Source: Haloarchaeobius amylolyticus (GTDB lineage Archaea > Halobacteriota > Halobacteria > Halobacteriales > Natrialbaceae). Taken from it: a stretch of DNA of 64,000 nt. The notes below the pieces were generated by a model. That model made no database searches. It saw only the letters and a list, made by a program, of their open reading frames with translations, and had not been told where the DNA came from. Positions 16,348 to 26,400 of the stretch are shown in pieces; the first letter of the stretch is position 1; every line of letters begins with the position of its first letter. The stretch lies in contig NZ_JANHDH010000001.1 of the NCBI RefSeq assembly GCF_026616195.1, positions 1,674,001-1,738,000 of the forward strand, read 5' to 3'. The position numbers and the translations under genes were made by a program.

Positions 16348-18321
16348 TCAGTCGTCCGAACGAGACGTTCCGGCCGCTTTTGCCTCCTCGTAGATATCGA
16401 AGACGAAGTCCTCGTAGCGCTCCCGGATCGCACCGCGTTTCTTCTTCATCGTCGGCGTCAGCATGCCGTTCTCCTCGGTGAACTCCTCGGGAACGAGGCG
16501 GAACTCCTTGATCTGCTCGTGGGGCTCGAAGCGCTCGTTGACCCGGTCGACCTCCGCCTGGACCAGGTCGCGGACCTCGGGCTGGCGACAGACCGCCTTC
16601 AGGTCGTCGGGCAGGTCGGTGTCGACCGCCTCGCGCAGCGCCTCGAAGTTCGGGACGACGAGCGCCGAGATGAACTTCTCACCGTCACCGAGGACGAGCA
16701 CCTGCTCGATGATACGGACCGAGGCGAAGGCGTCCTCGATGGGCGCCGGCGCGACGTTCTTCCCGGTCGAGAGCACGAGCAGCTGCTTGGCGCGCTCGCG
16801 GAAGACGAGGTAGCCGTCGGGCCGCTTCTGGACGATGTCGCCGGTCCGGAAGTAGCCGTCGTCGGTGAACGCCTTCTCGGTCTCCTCGGGCTTGTTCCAG
16901 TAGCCGTCGGTGACGTTCGGCCCCTTGATGAGCAACTCGCCGAAGGTGCCGAGCGCGTCGGTGAACTTGCCCTCGGGGACGACCGTCGTGTCGATCTCCG
17001 TCTCCATGTCGTGGACGACCGGCCCGATGGTGCCGATCTTCGGCTCCTCCGGCGGGTTGGTCGAGACGACCGGGGCCGCCTCGGTGAGGCCGTACCCCTC
17101 GTAGATGGGCAGGCCCATCCCGTGGTAGAGGGTACACAGTTCGTCGGAGAGCGTGCCACCGCCACTGATGAGGAAGTCGATGTTGCCGCCGAGGGCCTGG
17201 CGCACGTCGCTGAACACGAGTCTGTCCGCGAGCCAGTAGCGGGCCTTCAGCAGGGCGCCGGGGCGGTCCGCGCGGTAGTAGTCGCGGCTGACCTCGGTCG
17301 CCCAGTTGAACACGCGCTCTTTGAACGACGACTCCTCGGCCTGCTCGCGGATGGCGTCGTATATCTTCTCGTACACCCGCGGGACGCTCGTCGCCGTGGT
17401 CGGCTCGACGGCCTGGAAGTCGTCCTTGAGGGTGTCGACGCTCTCGGCGTAGGCGACGCAGGCGCCGGCACCGAACTGCAGGAAGTGCCCGGTCAGGCGC
17501 TCGAAGACGTGTGCCAGGGGCAGGTACGAGACGGTCTGGGTGCTCTCGTCGACCATCGGCGCGCTGGCCGGCTTGCCCGGTCGCGGCCCGTAGCGTCGGT
17601 AGCACTGGTTGACGTTCGTCCGGAAGTTCCGGTGGGTGAGCTTGACGCCCTTGGGCTGGCCCGTGGTCCCGGAGGTGTACACCAGGCTCGCGAGGTCGTC
17701 CATCGCGACGTCGTCGATCCACCCCTGGTACTCGTCCTCGTCGAAGCGCTGCTTGCCCTGCTCGTACACGTCCGCGAGCGTGTAGATGCCGTCGCGGTCC
17801 GCGTACTCCGCCGAGAGCGAGTCCATCGAGATGATGAACCGGGTGTCGAGCGCGTCGACGACCTCGAGGACGCGCTCCAGGAGCGCCTCGTTCTGGACGA
17901 CCACGCCGGTCGCGCCGGGGTCGCCCAGCAGGTACTGTATCTGCTCCGGCGAGGACGACTTGTACACCGTCGTCACGGTCGCGCCGGCGGCCAGCAGCGC
18001 GAAGTCACACTGCGCCCACTCCATCCGTGTGTCGGAGAACATCCCGACACGCTGGCCGTGTTGCAGGCCGAGCGCCCGGAACCCGGCCGCCAGGCGCCGG
18101 ACGATGTCCCGCATCTCGCCGTACGTCAGCGTCGCGAACTCACCGTCTGGTGCCGGGTCGATGGCGTCGGTCGTCGCCAGGGCCCGGTCGTGGACCCCGC
18201 CCTTGTACTGCTGTGCCGACCTCTCTGCGTGTCGCCCTGCGCTCTCCTCGAACATCCGTGGCAGGGTGTTCTCGACGAGTACCTCGTCCGAGAACTCCCG
18301 TTCTGCCTCCCGCCAATCCAT
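16348..18321 (-). CDS. long-chain acyl-CoA synthetase (AMP-forming), copy 1
   Basis: A 657-residue member of the AMP-dependent ligase family that activates fatty acids to acyl-CoA. Motifs: the ATP loop YTSGTTGQPKGVKLTH, the GYGLTEAAPV segment, the hinge RTGDIVQKRPDGYLVF, and the C-terminal lysine region (STGKNVAPAPIE; MLTPTMKKKRG). The next gene encodes a close paralogue with the same layout. Its promoter region contains an inverted repeat and a direct repeat (see 18349-18364), so it is likely transcribed and regulated separately from copy 2. Confidence 0.9.
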   Translation of the reverse strand: MDWREAEREFSDEVLVENTLPRMFEESAGRHAERSAQQYKGGVHDRALATTDAIDPAPDGEFATLTYGEMRDIVRRLAAGFRALGLQHGQRVGMFSDTRMEWAQCDFALLAAGATVTTVYKSSSPEQIQYLLGDPGATGVVVQNEALLERVLEVVDALDTRFIISMDSLSAEYADRDGIYTLADVYEQGKQRFDEDEYQGWIDDVAMDDLASLVYTSGTTGQPKGVKLTHRNFRTNVNQCYRRYGPRPGKPASAPMVDESTQTVSYLPLAHVFERLTGHFLQFGAGACVAYAESVDTLKDDFQAVEPTTATSVPRVYEKIYDAIREQAEESSFKERVFNWATEVSRDYYRADRPGALLKARYWLADRLVFSDVRQALGGNIDFLISGGGTLSDELCTLYHGMGLPIYEGYGLTEAAPVVSTNPPEEPKIGTIGPVVHDMETEIDTTVVPEGKFTDALGTFGELLIKGPNVTDGYWNKPEETEKAFTDDGYFRTGDIVQKRPDGYLVFRERAKQLLVLSTGKNVAPAPIEDAFASVRIIEQVLVLGDGEKFISALVVPNFEALREAVDTDLPDDLKAVCRQPEVRDLVQAEVDRVNERFEPHEQIKEFRLVPEEFTEENGMLTPTMKKKRGAIRERYEDFVFDIYEEAKAAGTSRSDD

Positions 18322-18348
18322 AGTCTGGCACCATACACACGGTACACA

Positions 18349-18364
18349 CCATAATAGTTTATGG
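18349..18364. promoter_or_regulatory. inverted repeat over the promoter of acyl-CoA synthetase copy 1
   Basis: CCATAA-TAGT-TTATGG is a perfect 6-bp inverted repeat centred about 35 bases before the ATG at 18321, covering the likely TATA box. Between it and the gene lie two short direct repeats on the minus strand (GTGTGTACC, then GTGTGTATG), one helical turn apart. This layout suggests an operator, perhaps for a regulator of fatty-acid use. No matching repeat is visible before copy 2. Confidence 0.45.
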
Positions 18365-18399
18365 CAGATTCGTGTGTTTACACCGGTTTATCGGGTCGG

Positions 18400-20355
18400 T
18401 CAGTCCTCGGCGTAGAGGGCCGCGATCTCGTCCTCGTAGCGCTCCATGATGTTCCGACGCTTCTTCTTCATCGTCGGCGTCAGCATGTCGTTCTCCTCGG
18501 TGAACTCCTCGGGGACGAGCCGGAAGTCCTTGATCTGCTCGTGCCTCTCGAAGTTCTGGTTGAGCCGGTCGACCTCCTCTTGGATGGTCTCCCGGACGAA
18601 CTCGTGGGCGCACATCGCGCCGGGGTTCTCCGGCAGGTCGACGTCCGCCTCCGCGGCGAGCGTCCGGAGTCGCTCGGAGTTCGGGACGATGATGGCCCCG
18701 ACGAACTTCTCGCCGTCGCCGACGACCATGCACTGCTCGACGACCTGCGACGACGCGAAGGCGTCCTCGATGGGCGCCGGCGCGACGTTCTTCCCCGTCG
18801 AGAGCACGAGCAACTGCTTCGAGCGCTCGCGGAACTCGAGGTAGCCGTCCTCGCGCTGGTGGACGATGTCGCCGGTGCGGAACCAGCGCTCGCCGTCGTC
18901 GTCCTCGACGAACGCCCGGCGCGTCTCGCCGGGTTTCTCCCAGTAGCCCTGCGTCACCGTCTCGCCCTTGACGAGCAACTCGCCGACCGTGCCGGGGTCG
19001 TCCGCGAACGGCTCCTGGTCGATGGCGCTCTCGTCCACCTTCACCTCGACGCCCGGCAGCGGCGGCCCGATGGTGCCGATCTTCGGCTCCTCCGGCGGGT
19101 TGACGCTGACGACCGGCGAGGTCTCCGTGAGCCCGTATCCCTCGAGGATGGGCAGGCCCATCCCGTGGTAGAGCGAACAGAGTTCGGCCGAGAGCGACCC
19201 ACCGCCGCTGAGGAGGTAGTCGACGTTCCCGCCGAGGGCGTCGCGCACCTTCTTGAACACGAGGCGGTCGGCGACGGCCGCCTTCGCCCGGAGCGCCACG
19301 CCCGGGTTCTCCGTCTCGTGGTACTCCTTGCCCACGTCGGTCGCCCACTCGAAGATCTTCAGGCGGAACTCCGACTCGGAGGCCTGCTCGCGGATGGCGT
19401 CGTATATCTTCTCGTACACCCGCGGGACGCTGGTCGCCGCGTTGGGCCTGACGAGCGCGAAGTCGGCGCGCAGGGTGTCGGGGCTCTCGGCGTACCCGAC
19501 CGCCGCCCCCGAGGCGAACATGATGAAGTGCCCCGCGGTGCGCTCGAAGACGTGCGCCAGTGGGAGGTACGAGACGCTACGCGTGTTCTCGTCGATGACC
19601 GGGGTATCGCCCTTGTCCGGGCGCGGGCCGTACCGCTTGCGGATCTGGTTCACGTTCGCCCGGAAGTTCCCGTGGGTGAGCTGGACGCCCTTGGGCTGGC
19701 CCGTGGTCCCGGAGGTGTAGATGAGGCTCGCGAGGTCGTCCCACCCGCGCTCGTCGACCCACTCCTGGTAGGCGTCCACGTCGAACACCTCCGCGCCGCG
19801 GTCGTGGACCTCGTTCAGCGTGTAGATGTCCTCGCGGTCGTGGAACCCCTCGATCCAGTCCATCACCACGATGAACTCCAGGTCGAGGTCGTCCTCGACC
19901 TCCAGCACCCGGTTCATCGCGTCGGCGTTCTCGACGACCACTCCCTCGGCGTCCGGGTCGTCGAGCAGGTACCGGACCTGCTCCTTCGACGACCCCGAGT
20001 AGACGGTCGTCACGACCGCACCGGCCGCCAGCAGCGCGAAGTCACACTGCGCCCACTCCATCCGTGTGTTCGCGAACAGCCCCACGCGGTCGCCCGGGCC
20101 GACGCCGAGGTCGCGGAACCCCGCCGCGAGGTTGCGGACGATGGACTGCATGTCGGTGTAGCTGATGGCCCGGAACTCCTCGTCGGGGACCTCCGGGAGC
20201 ACCGACCGCGTCAGCGACCGGTCGTACACGCCACCCTTGTAGAGCTGTGCCGGCCGGTCGTCGTACCGGTCGGCGGCCTCCTCGAACATCCGGGCGAGGT
20301 TCGTTCGCCCGATGACCTCGTCGTCGTACTCCCGCTCCGCGTCCTGCCAGTTCAT
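18400..20355 (-). CDS. long-chain acyl-CoA synthetase (AMP-forming), copy 2
   Basis: A 651-residue paralogue of the neighbouring synthetase, similar along its full length: YTSGTTGQPKGVQLTH, GYGLTETSPV, RTGDIVHQREDGYLEF and MLTPTMKKKRRN. All catalytic motifs are kept, so both copies should be active, perhaps on different acyl chains. A TATA-like TTTTTATTC lies about 29 bases before the ATG, consistent with its own leaderless transcript. The gap to copy 1 is 78 bases. Confidence 0.9.
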   Translation of the reverse strand: MNWQDAEREYDDEVIGRTNLARMFEEAADRYDDRPAQLYKGGVYDRSLTRSVLPEVPDEEFRAISYTDMQSIVRNLAAGFRDLGVGPGDRVGLFANTRMEWAQCDFALLAAGAVVTTVYSGSSKEQVRYLLDDPDAEGVVVENADAMNRVLEVEDDLDLEFIVVMDWIEGFHDREDIYTLNEVHDRGAEVFDVDAYQEWVDERGWDDLASLIYTSGTTGQPKGVQLTHGNFRANVNQIRKRYGPRPDKGDTPVIDENTRSVSYLPLAHVFERTAGHFIMFASGAAVGYAESPDTLRADFALVRPNAATSVPRVYEKIYDAIREQASESEFRLKIFEWATDVGKEYHETENPGVALRAKAAVADRLVFKKVRDALGGNVDYLLSGGGSLSAELCSLYHGMGLPILEGYGLTETSPVVSVNPPEEPKIGTIGPPLPGVEVKVDESAIDQEPFADDPGTVGELLVKGETVTQGYWEKPGETRRAFVEDDDGERWFRTGDIVHQREDGYLEFRERSKQLLVLSTGKNVAPAPIEDAFASSQVVEQCMVVGDGEKFVGAIIVPNSERLRTLAAEADVDLPENPGAMCAHEFVRETIQEEVDRLNQNFERHEQIKDFRLVPEEFTEENDMLTPTMKKKRRNIMERYEDEIAALYAED

Positions 20356-20465
20356 ATCACACCCAAGCAGGCCAAAGAGAATAAAAACCTATGAACTTTC
20401 GGTCGGTTTCAACCCTGTCGCCCGGAGGGCGGCAGGGCTGACCTCGCTGCCGGGTCGCGAGCGCC

Positions 20466-23400
20466 TCAGGCTCGCCGCCGTGCGAGCACGACCGTGAACA
20501 CGACCGCCAGCAGCGCGGCGACCGGTCCGAAGCCGGGGATGGCGTCGCTGTCATCCTCGCCGTCGCCACCACTCGCGGTCGGGGTCGCCCCCGCCGCAGT
20601 CGTGGTCGTCTCGGACGGGTCGGCCGCCGCCGTGGTGGTCGGCGGCTGGTCGTCGGTCGTCGCGGTCGTCGTGGAGTGACTCGTCGTGGTCGCTCCGCCG
20701 TTCTTCGCGACGGTCACCGTCCTGGACTCGATCGTGTCGGGGCTCACCCGGTGCGTGCCGGTCTCCTCGAACCGGTAGGTGAACTGGACGGTCCGTTCGG
20801 TCCCCTGCAGCACCGCCAGCCGCTTGCCCTCGACGAGGTCGCCGTCGACGTACAGCGCCGGCGTGATGGTCTTCGTCTCGTCGGCCGTGTTCGAGACGGT
20901 GACCGTCATCGTCACCTGCTCGCCGGGCGCGACCGTCGACTCCGAGAGCGACCAGTCGCTGATTTTGACGGTGCCGGCCGGGCCGTCGCCCTGGCCGACA
21001 CCGCCACCACCGCCAGCACCACCGCCGCCGGTGTTGGTCTGCTCCGGTTCGACCGTGACCGTCACCGTGTCGGTCGCGAGCGTCGGGTCGTCGTCGGTCA
21101 CGTCGAGGCGGAAGGTGACCGTCTCCGCCGAGGAGACGCTCGGTGCGGTGAACGTCGGCATGGACACGTTCCGGTCAGAGAGCGTGACGTTGAGCCCCGC
21201 GGTCCGCGTCCAGTTGTACTGGAGCGTGTCGTTGTCGGGGTCGTCGGAGTTGTTCCCGAGGAGCGTCACCGTGTCGCCCTCCGTGACGGTCTGGTTCGCC
21301 CCGGCGTCGGCGACCGGCAGGCTGTTGGAGACGTTCAGGGTCGTCGTCGCCTGGTCGGTGTTACCGCCGCGGTCCACGACCGTGACCGTCACGGTGTAGG
21401 TGCCGTCGACGGGCGGGGTGCGGTTGACCGTCGCGTTGGTCGTGGTCGCGTCGACGCTACCGTCACCGTCCCAGTCCCACCGGAACTCGGCGAGCTGGTC
21501 GTTGTCGGTGGCGTTCGAGGCGTTGAACTCGACCGTGTCGGTCGCCTTCAGGTCCGTCGCGGACCCGTTCGGACTCACCGAGAGAGCCGCGGTCGGTGCG
21601 ACCGCGTCGGTCACGTTGACCCGGAGCGTCGCGGTGTCTTCGTTCCCGCTGGCGTCGACGGCCGTGACCGTCACGGTCCGGTTCGCGGGCGCGGTGAACG
21701 TGTGGTTCTGCGTCGCGTCGGTCGTGTTCGCCTCCGCCGTTCCGTCGCCGTCCCAGTCCCACAGGATGGAGACGATGGTGCCGGCGTCGGTCGTCTTCGT
21801 GGCGTCGAACGCGACCGTCGCGTCCGAGAGCGTCACGTCCGTCCGGTTCGCCGTGAGTGCGGCCGCCGGGGCCGTCGTGTCCTCGACGGTCACGTCGAGG
21901 GTCGCACTCGCGTTGTTCCCGCTCGCGTCCTCGGCGGTCACCTCGACGGTGTGCGTGCCGAGCGCGGTGTACGTGTGCGTGGTGGTCGGACTGCTCGTCG
22001 TGGACTCGACGGTGCCGTCACCGTCGACGTCCCAGTGGAACGTCGCCACCTCGTCGTTGTCGGTGGTCCCCGAGGCGTCGAGTGCCACCGTCGCGTCGCC
22101 GAGTTCGAGCGTCGTCGCGTTGGCGGTCAGGCTCGTCGTCGGCGCCGTCGTGTCCTCGACCGTCAGGCTCGTGCTGGCGGTCGCGTTGTTCCCGGACGGG
22201 TCGGTCACCGTCACCGTCGGCGTCATCGCGCCGAGGGTCTCGTACGTGTAGGTGGTCGTCGCGTCGGTCGTGTTCGCCTCGACCGTGCCGTCGCCATCGA
22301 CGTCCCACTCGTAGTAGACGATCTCGTGGTTGTCGCTCGCGCCACCGGCGTCGAAGGCGACCGTGGTCGCGTTCACCTCGGGCGTCGTGTCGCTGACGCC
22401 GAGTGTGGCGGTCGGGTCGATCTGGTCGACGACCGTCACGTCGACCGCGTCGGTGCCCTCGTTTCCGGCGGCGTCGACGGCGGTGACGGCGACGGTGTGG
22501 GTCCCGAGTGTGTCGAACGTGACGACCTGCGAGACGCCCTCGGTGTCACCGTCCTCGCCGGTGACGTTCCAGGTATAGGAGACGATGCCACCCTCGTCGG
22601 TCGAGTTCGCTGCGTCGACCTGAACCGACCCGGAGACGTTCACCGTCGTCCGGTTGGCGAAGACGGCCGCCGCCGGGGCGCGCGTGTCGGAGACGTCGAT
22701 GGTCGCGAGGTCGACCGTCCTCGCGTTCCCGGCGTCGTCGACGACCCGGACCACCGGCGTCAGGTTCCCGGTCGTCTCGAAGACGTGGGTGGTCGTCGCT
22801 GCGGTGGTGTTCGCCTCGTAGGTGCCGTCACCGTCGTAGTCCCACTCGTAGTAGGCGATGCCGTACTCGTCGGTGGTGTTCGAGGCGTCGAAGTCCACGG
22901 TCGTGACGTTCAGTTCTGCCTGGCTCCGGTTGACGGTCACCGAGACGCTCGGAGCCTTCCGGTCGACGACCGTGACGGTCTTCGTCACCGTGTCGGTCTG
23001 GCCCGCGCTGTCCGTGACGGTCAGCGAGGCGGTGTACTCGCCCAGTTCGTCGAAGGTGTGCTCGACGGTCCGGGCGCTGTAACTCGTCCCGTTGACGGAC
23101 CACTGGAAGTCGTCCAGCCCGAAGTTGTCCGAGGAGGACGTCCCGTTGAACTCGATGGGCTGGCCGACCTGCACCGTCGGGCTGTCGTCGTACCGCGGGA
23201 CGGTGAAGAAGTCTGCCGTCGGCGGGGTGTCGGTGACGACCGTGGCGTTGAACACGGTCGTCTTCGCGACGCTACCGTTGTCGGTCTCGGCCCGGACGGC
23301 GACGTGGATGGGGCCCTTCGACCCGAGCCGGGTCCCGGCCTCCGCGGTGAAGTTGGCAGAGTAGATGTAGTCGGTCCACTTCGTGTCGGGCGACGCCTCG

Positions 23401-26400
23401 ACCCACTCACCGTTCGGGTTGATGCCGTTCTCGGTGAACGGTACCGTGTCGACGGAGTCGTTGGCGAGGAAGATGCGAACCTCGGTCACGTTGCTCTCGC
23501 CGCCGATGTCGTACGCGTGGGCGAGGACCTCGATGGTCCCCGCACCGACGGTGCTGTTCGGCGTCTGGTTACCGAACCAGATGTCTGGAATCTCCGGGGG
23601 TGTCGTGTCGGACTGGTTCGTCGCCGAGACCGACGCGACGGTCTTCGTCGACTGGGTCATCTGCTCGTTCCGGGCGACGATGCTGATCTCGTACGGGTCA
23701 CCCGGACCGATGGGGACCGCGGTGGAGAAGTCTGAAGCGGGCTCCTCGGCGGTCCAGACGGTGCTTCCGTCGACCGAGATCGTCATGTTGTCGGCGGCCG
23801 TGTCGTTGTACCGCAGCAGGGACCCGCCCAGTTGCGTCCTCGCCCACACCTCGAGCTCGCCGCCGTCGATATCCGGATAGAACCGGGTCGTGTACGGGTG
23901 CTCGTTCACGAGGCCCGCGTGCGTGTAGTCGGATTCACGTGGGTACAGCGACCGCTCGAGCGTCCAGTTCCCGTCGCCGCTCTCCGAGACGGTGACGTGG
24001 TACTGTTCGAGCAGCGGCGAGAGGTAGAAGGTCTGGCGGAGGCGGTCACCGACGTCCCCGGAGTGTACGACGTTGCTGGTGAAGTAGCCCGCCTCGTACT
24101 CCGCCTGATGCTCGATGGTGAAGTTCCGCGTCGACTCGGTCCGGCGGTACCGGAACTCCTGTTCGTGCAGTCGCGTCAGATTCACGTCGAACTCGACGGG
24201 GCCGGAGATGCCCTGGACCTGGTTGAGCAGCCGGTAGACGCGCGGGACGTCCAGCGTCTCGTTGCCCGCACCGGAGTCGGGGTACAGCAGGTGGTCGACG
24301 GTGACGTTCACGTCGTCGTTCGTACTGACCCGCACCGTCGTGGTATCGGGACCGGGCACACTGTCGCTCCCGGACACCCCCGTGATGGACATCGGATAGC
24401 CGTAGGTTGCCCAGGAGCGAGAGTATCCACTCGTCCCGTAGTAGAGCGGTGCCTTCTTCACCGCCTCGACGTGGATCATCCGCTTCACCAGCGGCTTGTC
24501 CGCGTCCGGAATCGCCGAGGTGTTCAGCGAGAGCGTCGTCGTGTTGGCCTCGTCGAGCGTGATGGTCGTGCTTCCGTCGATAGTCACCTCGCGGACGACC
24601 ACGATGGGTTGCCCGGTATCCTCGTCGACACCGGTCGTCATGAGGTTGTACTCGCCCGGTTCGACGATGCCGTAGGAGTGACTGTCGCTGGTGAGCGTGG
24701 TCAGCCCCATCTGGAAGCGATGCTGGAGCTGGTGGCTCTCGTTGGTGAACAGCCACAGAGCGTCGCCTGTGACATTGCTCCCGCCGAGCCCCTGCTTCTC
24801 GACGGTGACGTTGTACGCCCGGACGAACCCGAACGCCGCGGTGTACTCGTTGTCGTCGAGCGAGAGCCGACCGGAGTAGAGGTCGGCCGGGAGGCTCGTA
24901 TCGACCGTGAGCTCGATGTCAGCGGACTCGTTCGGGCCGAGCGTCAGGGGGTTCGAGACGTTCGTCCAGACCGATGCGTTCGCGTCGGTCCCGGTCCGGA
25001 CGCCGGTCGCGCTCGCGGTGACGTTGAACGTCTCCGACTGGTCACCGAAGTTGGTGACCGTGACCGTCCGGGTGACCGTCGTGTTCTCGCTGTAGGCGCC
25101 GAAGTCGACCGTGCTGGGCGTGACGACCGCACCGGGGTCGACCGCGTCGGTCGCGTTGACCAGGCCGGTCCCCTGCCCGTAGACGTTGTCGTGGTCGGCG
25201 GGGTCGAGTGGGTCCGCGGTCGAGCCGATGACGCTTCGCAGGCGCTCGACCGAGTAGTTCGCGTTGTTCTCCTCGACGAGCGCGGCGATGCCGGAGACGA
25301 CCGGCGTCGACATGCTGGTCCCGGAGAGCGAGTGGTAATCCGCTTCGGACTTCCAGTTGGTGTTCGCGCTCATCACGTTCGAACCCGGCGCGACCACGTC
25401 GGGCTTCAGGAAGAAGCCGCCGTTGGTCGGCCCGAGCGAGGAGAAGGCGCTCAGGTTGCCGGTCTTGTCGGTCGAACCGACGGTGAACGCGTCGTCGAGC
25501 GTGCCCGGACTCCCGACGGTCCCGTACCCGACCCGGCCATCGTTGCCGGCCGAGATGACGACCATCGTCCCGTTGTTCACCGCGTACTGGACCGCGTCGC
25601 GGTAGATGTCGTTCGAGCGAACCTGGTAGTTCGGACCGCCGATACTGATACTGATGACGTCGGCGTCGTTGTCGGTCGCCCACTTGATGCCGCTGATGAT
25701 GGCGGAGGAGGGACAACCGGTGTCACAGACGCGGCCGTCGAGCAGCGTGACGTTCGGGGCCATCCCGACGTAGCTGCTGTTGCTGGTCCCGTCACCGGCG
25801 ATGATGCCGGCGACGTGGGTCCCGTGGCCGTCCGGGTCCTCCTCGGAAGCGGCGGTGAAGTTCTTCTCCAGGGCGACCTGGTCGATGTCCGGGTGTGACT
25901 CGTTGATACCCGTGTCGAGCACCGCCACCCGTACGCCCTCGCCGGAGACGTCGAACTGCTGGCGAGCGCTCGCCGCGTTCGTCCGGTTCGCGGCCTCGTC
26001 GAGCGCGAGGTCGTAGCGCACGTCCAGCGAGACGCGCTCGACGCTGTCGGCCGACGCGAGGTCGGTGTAGGCTGCGCCCGCGCCGTCCTTGGCGACGGTC
26101 GCGGACTGCATCGACGGCGTCGAAAGCGTCTCGGTCGTCGTGACCGCCGAGGTGCTGGCGAGGACGTCGCCGGTGCTGGTCTGGCCCGGCCGGAACTCGA
26201 CCGGTTCGGTCTCGACGATGACCGGGAGCGAGGACGTGTTCGCGTCGTCGAGTCCCTGCGAGAGGAGCAGGTCGACGTTGAACAGGTCCATGTCGAACCG
26301 GGAGTAGTCCACCCCAGTCGGGAGGACGTACGTCCCCTGTGGCGTCCGGACCGTCTGGACCGGCTGGTCACCCGAGACGCGGTACTGTCGGGTGCCGTTG

